A stretch of DNA of 7,831 nt from Crenothrix polyspora (GTDB lineage: Bacteria > Pseudomonadota > Gammaproteobacteria > Methylococcales > Methylomonadaceae). The stretch spans positions 1 to 7,831 of the forward strand of contig CAMDOP010000145.1 in assembly GCA_945903675.1 (NCBI GenBank), in the 5' to 3' direction. Of the stretch, positions 6,762 through 7,831 are shown one piece after another. A model generated the notes under the pieces. It was given only the letters and a program-made list of their open reading frames with translations. It had not been told where the DNA came from and made no database searches. Position 1 is the stretch's first letter. Each line of letters begins with the position of its first letter. The position numbers and the translations under genes are program-made.

Positions 6762-7820
6762 ATGACCGATCAAAAGACTGTATTAGTTCATGTAGGCAGT
6801 GGCATGGGTAACATGCTCATGGCAACACCTATGATGGAGATGTTATCTCAAGGGGGCTATAAAGTTGACTTATGTCTGCAAGGTGAAACGCCAAAAGTTG
6901 GTTCCTTATTCAAGCGTTGGCCACATATACGCAGTGTCGCAGCAGAACAAACTCCATTTTTAAATCAGCAATACAATATATATATCTATGGTTTTGAAGT
7001 TGCTGGCGAACCCATCCACTTTAAAAACTTTGATAATGCCATAGTTCTGCATCCTATGTGGGATTACAGCAAAGGTTGTGGTTTACATTCAGAAATAGAG
7101 CTTTATTCTAACCTCGCAAAGCTTATTGTTCCTGAAGTAAGCGTCATCACACAAACAAGCTGTGTTGCATCTGAAAGAGTTTTCGATGATATTACTGAAG
7201 ATACCTGTGTTTTAATCCCCGGTGGGGGAATGCAGATGATTATTCGAAAATGGGCTAAATACGGAGCACTTGCCCAACAAATAAAAAATGTTGCCGTTGT
7301 TGGATTGCCTTCTGACCTGGATCATTCAAATCGCATTATATTTCCTAAATGGTGCAAAAAAATATTTGGTAAGACACTTCACTACCAAGGAAGAGCTTGG
7401 CATTTTGCCCGACATTTTGCAGAACGGCATGATACTGAAATCACTTTTCCAGGACATGTTAAAAATTATATTGGCAAGTTGTCGCTGGAAGATACTGCCG
7501 CATTGATAAAGCAGGCGGGTTATGTCATTGGTAATGATTGTGGGGTAACCCACATGGCCGTAGCTTTAGGTAAACCCGTATTTCCTGTTTTAGGCCCGAC
7601 TAGTCGCCGTAAAGTATTCCCAGGCTTTCTTGATAATGTCAGTATTATTTCAGAAAATTTTGATTGCCAGCCTTGCCAGGAAAACAGTAAATCCGGTGTT
7701 TGGCGTGAAGATAAATCCCAGTGTTTTTGCCCTTACTCTATCCGCTGCATGGAGGACATTTCTGTTGAAAAAGTCTTAAATCATGTTGGCGAAAAACTTA
7801 ACAGGGATATTAGGCTATGA
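6762..7820 (+). CDS. Glycosyltransferase family 9 protein (heptosyltransferase-like)
   Basis: This 352-residue protein resembles ADP-heptose:LPS heptosyltransferases and other GT9 members, which are GT-B enzymes acting on lipid A-core or related acceptors in the cytoplasm. The N-terminus VHVGSGMGNMLMATPMMEML matches the GxxGNxLxxTP nucleotide-fold start. The middle has IPGGGMQMIIRKWAKYGALA, like the family's K-W motif. The signature GNDCGVTHMAVALGKPVFPV is at about 257-276, followed by LGPT. A Cys cluster near the C-terminus (C302, C305, C321, C323, C329) matches the CxPC...CM ending of the family. Heptose as donor is only a possibility, because GT9 proteins in O-antigen clusters can use other sugars. 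The start at 6762 has a weak site (GAG at 6751-6753) in a 54-base gap. The stop overlaps the next start. Confidence 0.87.
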   Translation: MTDQKTVLVHVGSGMGNMLMATPMMEMLSQGGYKVDLCLQGETPKVGSLFKRWPHIRSVAAEQTPFLNQQYNIYIYGFEVAGEPIHFKNFDNAIVLHPMWDYSKGCGLHSEIELYSNLAKLIVPEVSVITQTSCVASERVFDDITEDTCVLIPGGGMQMIIRKWAKYGALAQQIKNVAVVGLPSDLDHSNRIIFPKWCKKIFGKTLHYQGRAWHFARHFAERHDTEITFPGHVKNYIGKLSLEDTAALIKQAGYVIGNDCGVTHMAVALGKPVFPVLGPTSRRKVFPGFLDNVSIISENFDCQPCQENSKSGVWREDKSQCFCPYSIRCMEDISVEKVLNHVGEKLNRDIRL

Positions 7821-7831
7821 AACATAATAAT
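7817..7831 (+). CDS. Start of the next gene, partial, unknown function
   Basis: ATG at 7817-7819 overlaps the TGA of the GT9 gene in the classic ATGA arrangement and opens a frame reading MKHNN to the window edge. TTAGG at 7810-7814 could serve as its ribosome binding site, though the spacing is very short. Five codons are too few to assign a function. The overlap suggests another member of the same polysaccharide operon. Confidence 0.45.

Noticed and set aside
1..7831. CRISPR array, tRNA, rRNA or intact insertion sequence
   Set aside because: No regularly spaced repeats, no cloverleaf or rRNA-like sequence and no transposase frame were seen. The only long repeat is the WbsX duplication.

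Overview
The window is part of a bacterial surface-polysaccharide (O-antigen or similar glycan) biosynthesis cluster. Every supported gene lies on the plus strand. Base composition is AT-rich and start contexts are ordinary bacterial ones. An ABC-transporter ATPase tail resembling the Wzt C-terminal domain, a WbsX-family protein, several glycosyltransferases (GTs) and a heptosyltransferase-like GT9 protein together suggest a Gram-negative bacterium, probably a gammaproteobacterium. The taxonomic guess is weak because no rRNA, tRNA or housekeeping gene is present.

Layout. Positions 1-259 hold the 3' end of a wzt-like export ATPase gene. Four bases later comes a SAM-dependent methyltransferase with an N-terminal Cys-pair motif (264-1298). 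A 118-base gap with a nested hairpin follows. Next is a broken 5' fragment of a WbsX-family gene (1417-1677) and a GT-A fold, GT8-like glycosyltransferase (1731-2819) whose last codons form a terminator-like hairpin. After a 184-base gap comes an intact WbsX-family gene (3004-4089). Two GT4-type glycosyltransferases that overlap by 8 bases follow (4130-5344 and 5337-6707), then a GT9 family protein (6762-7820). The next gene starts on the GT9 stop codon (ATGA) and runs off the window.

How the genes may work together (inference). The cytoplasmic glycosyltransferases would build a lipid-linked glycan. The methyltransferase beside the wzt-like gene could modify the chain, possibly its non-reducing end, and the Wzt C-terminal domain could recognise the finished chain for export.

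The most unusual points are three. First, the GT8-like gene sits between a dead and a live copy of the same WbsX gene, as if inserted by duplication or recombination, and its arginine codon use differs from its neighbours. Second, a C-terminal peptide HILWRF is shared by two glycosyltransferases of unrelated fold. Third, a perfect 9-bp hairpin followed by a T-run lies inside the coding end of the GT8-like gene, exactly over that peptide. I found no convincing evidence of a wholly new system; the cluster is a recognisable type with signs of recent rearrangement.
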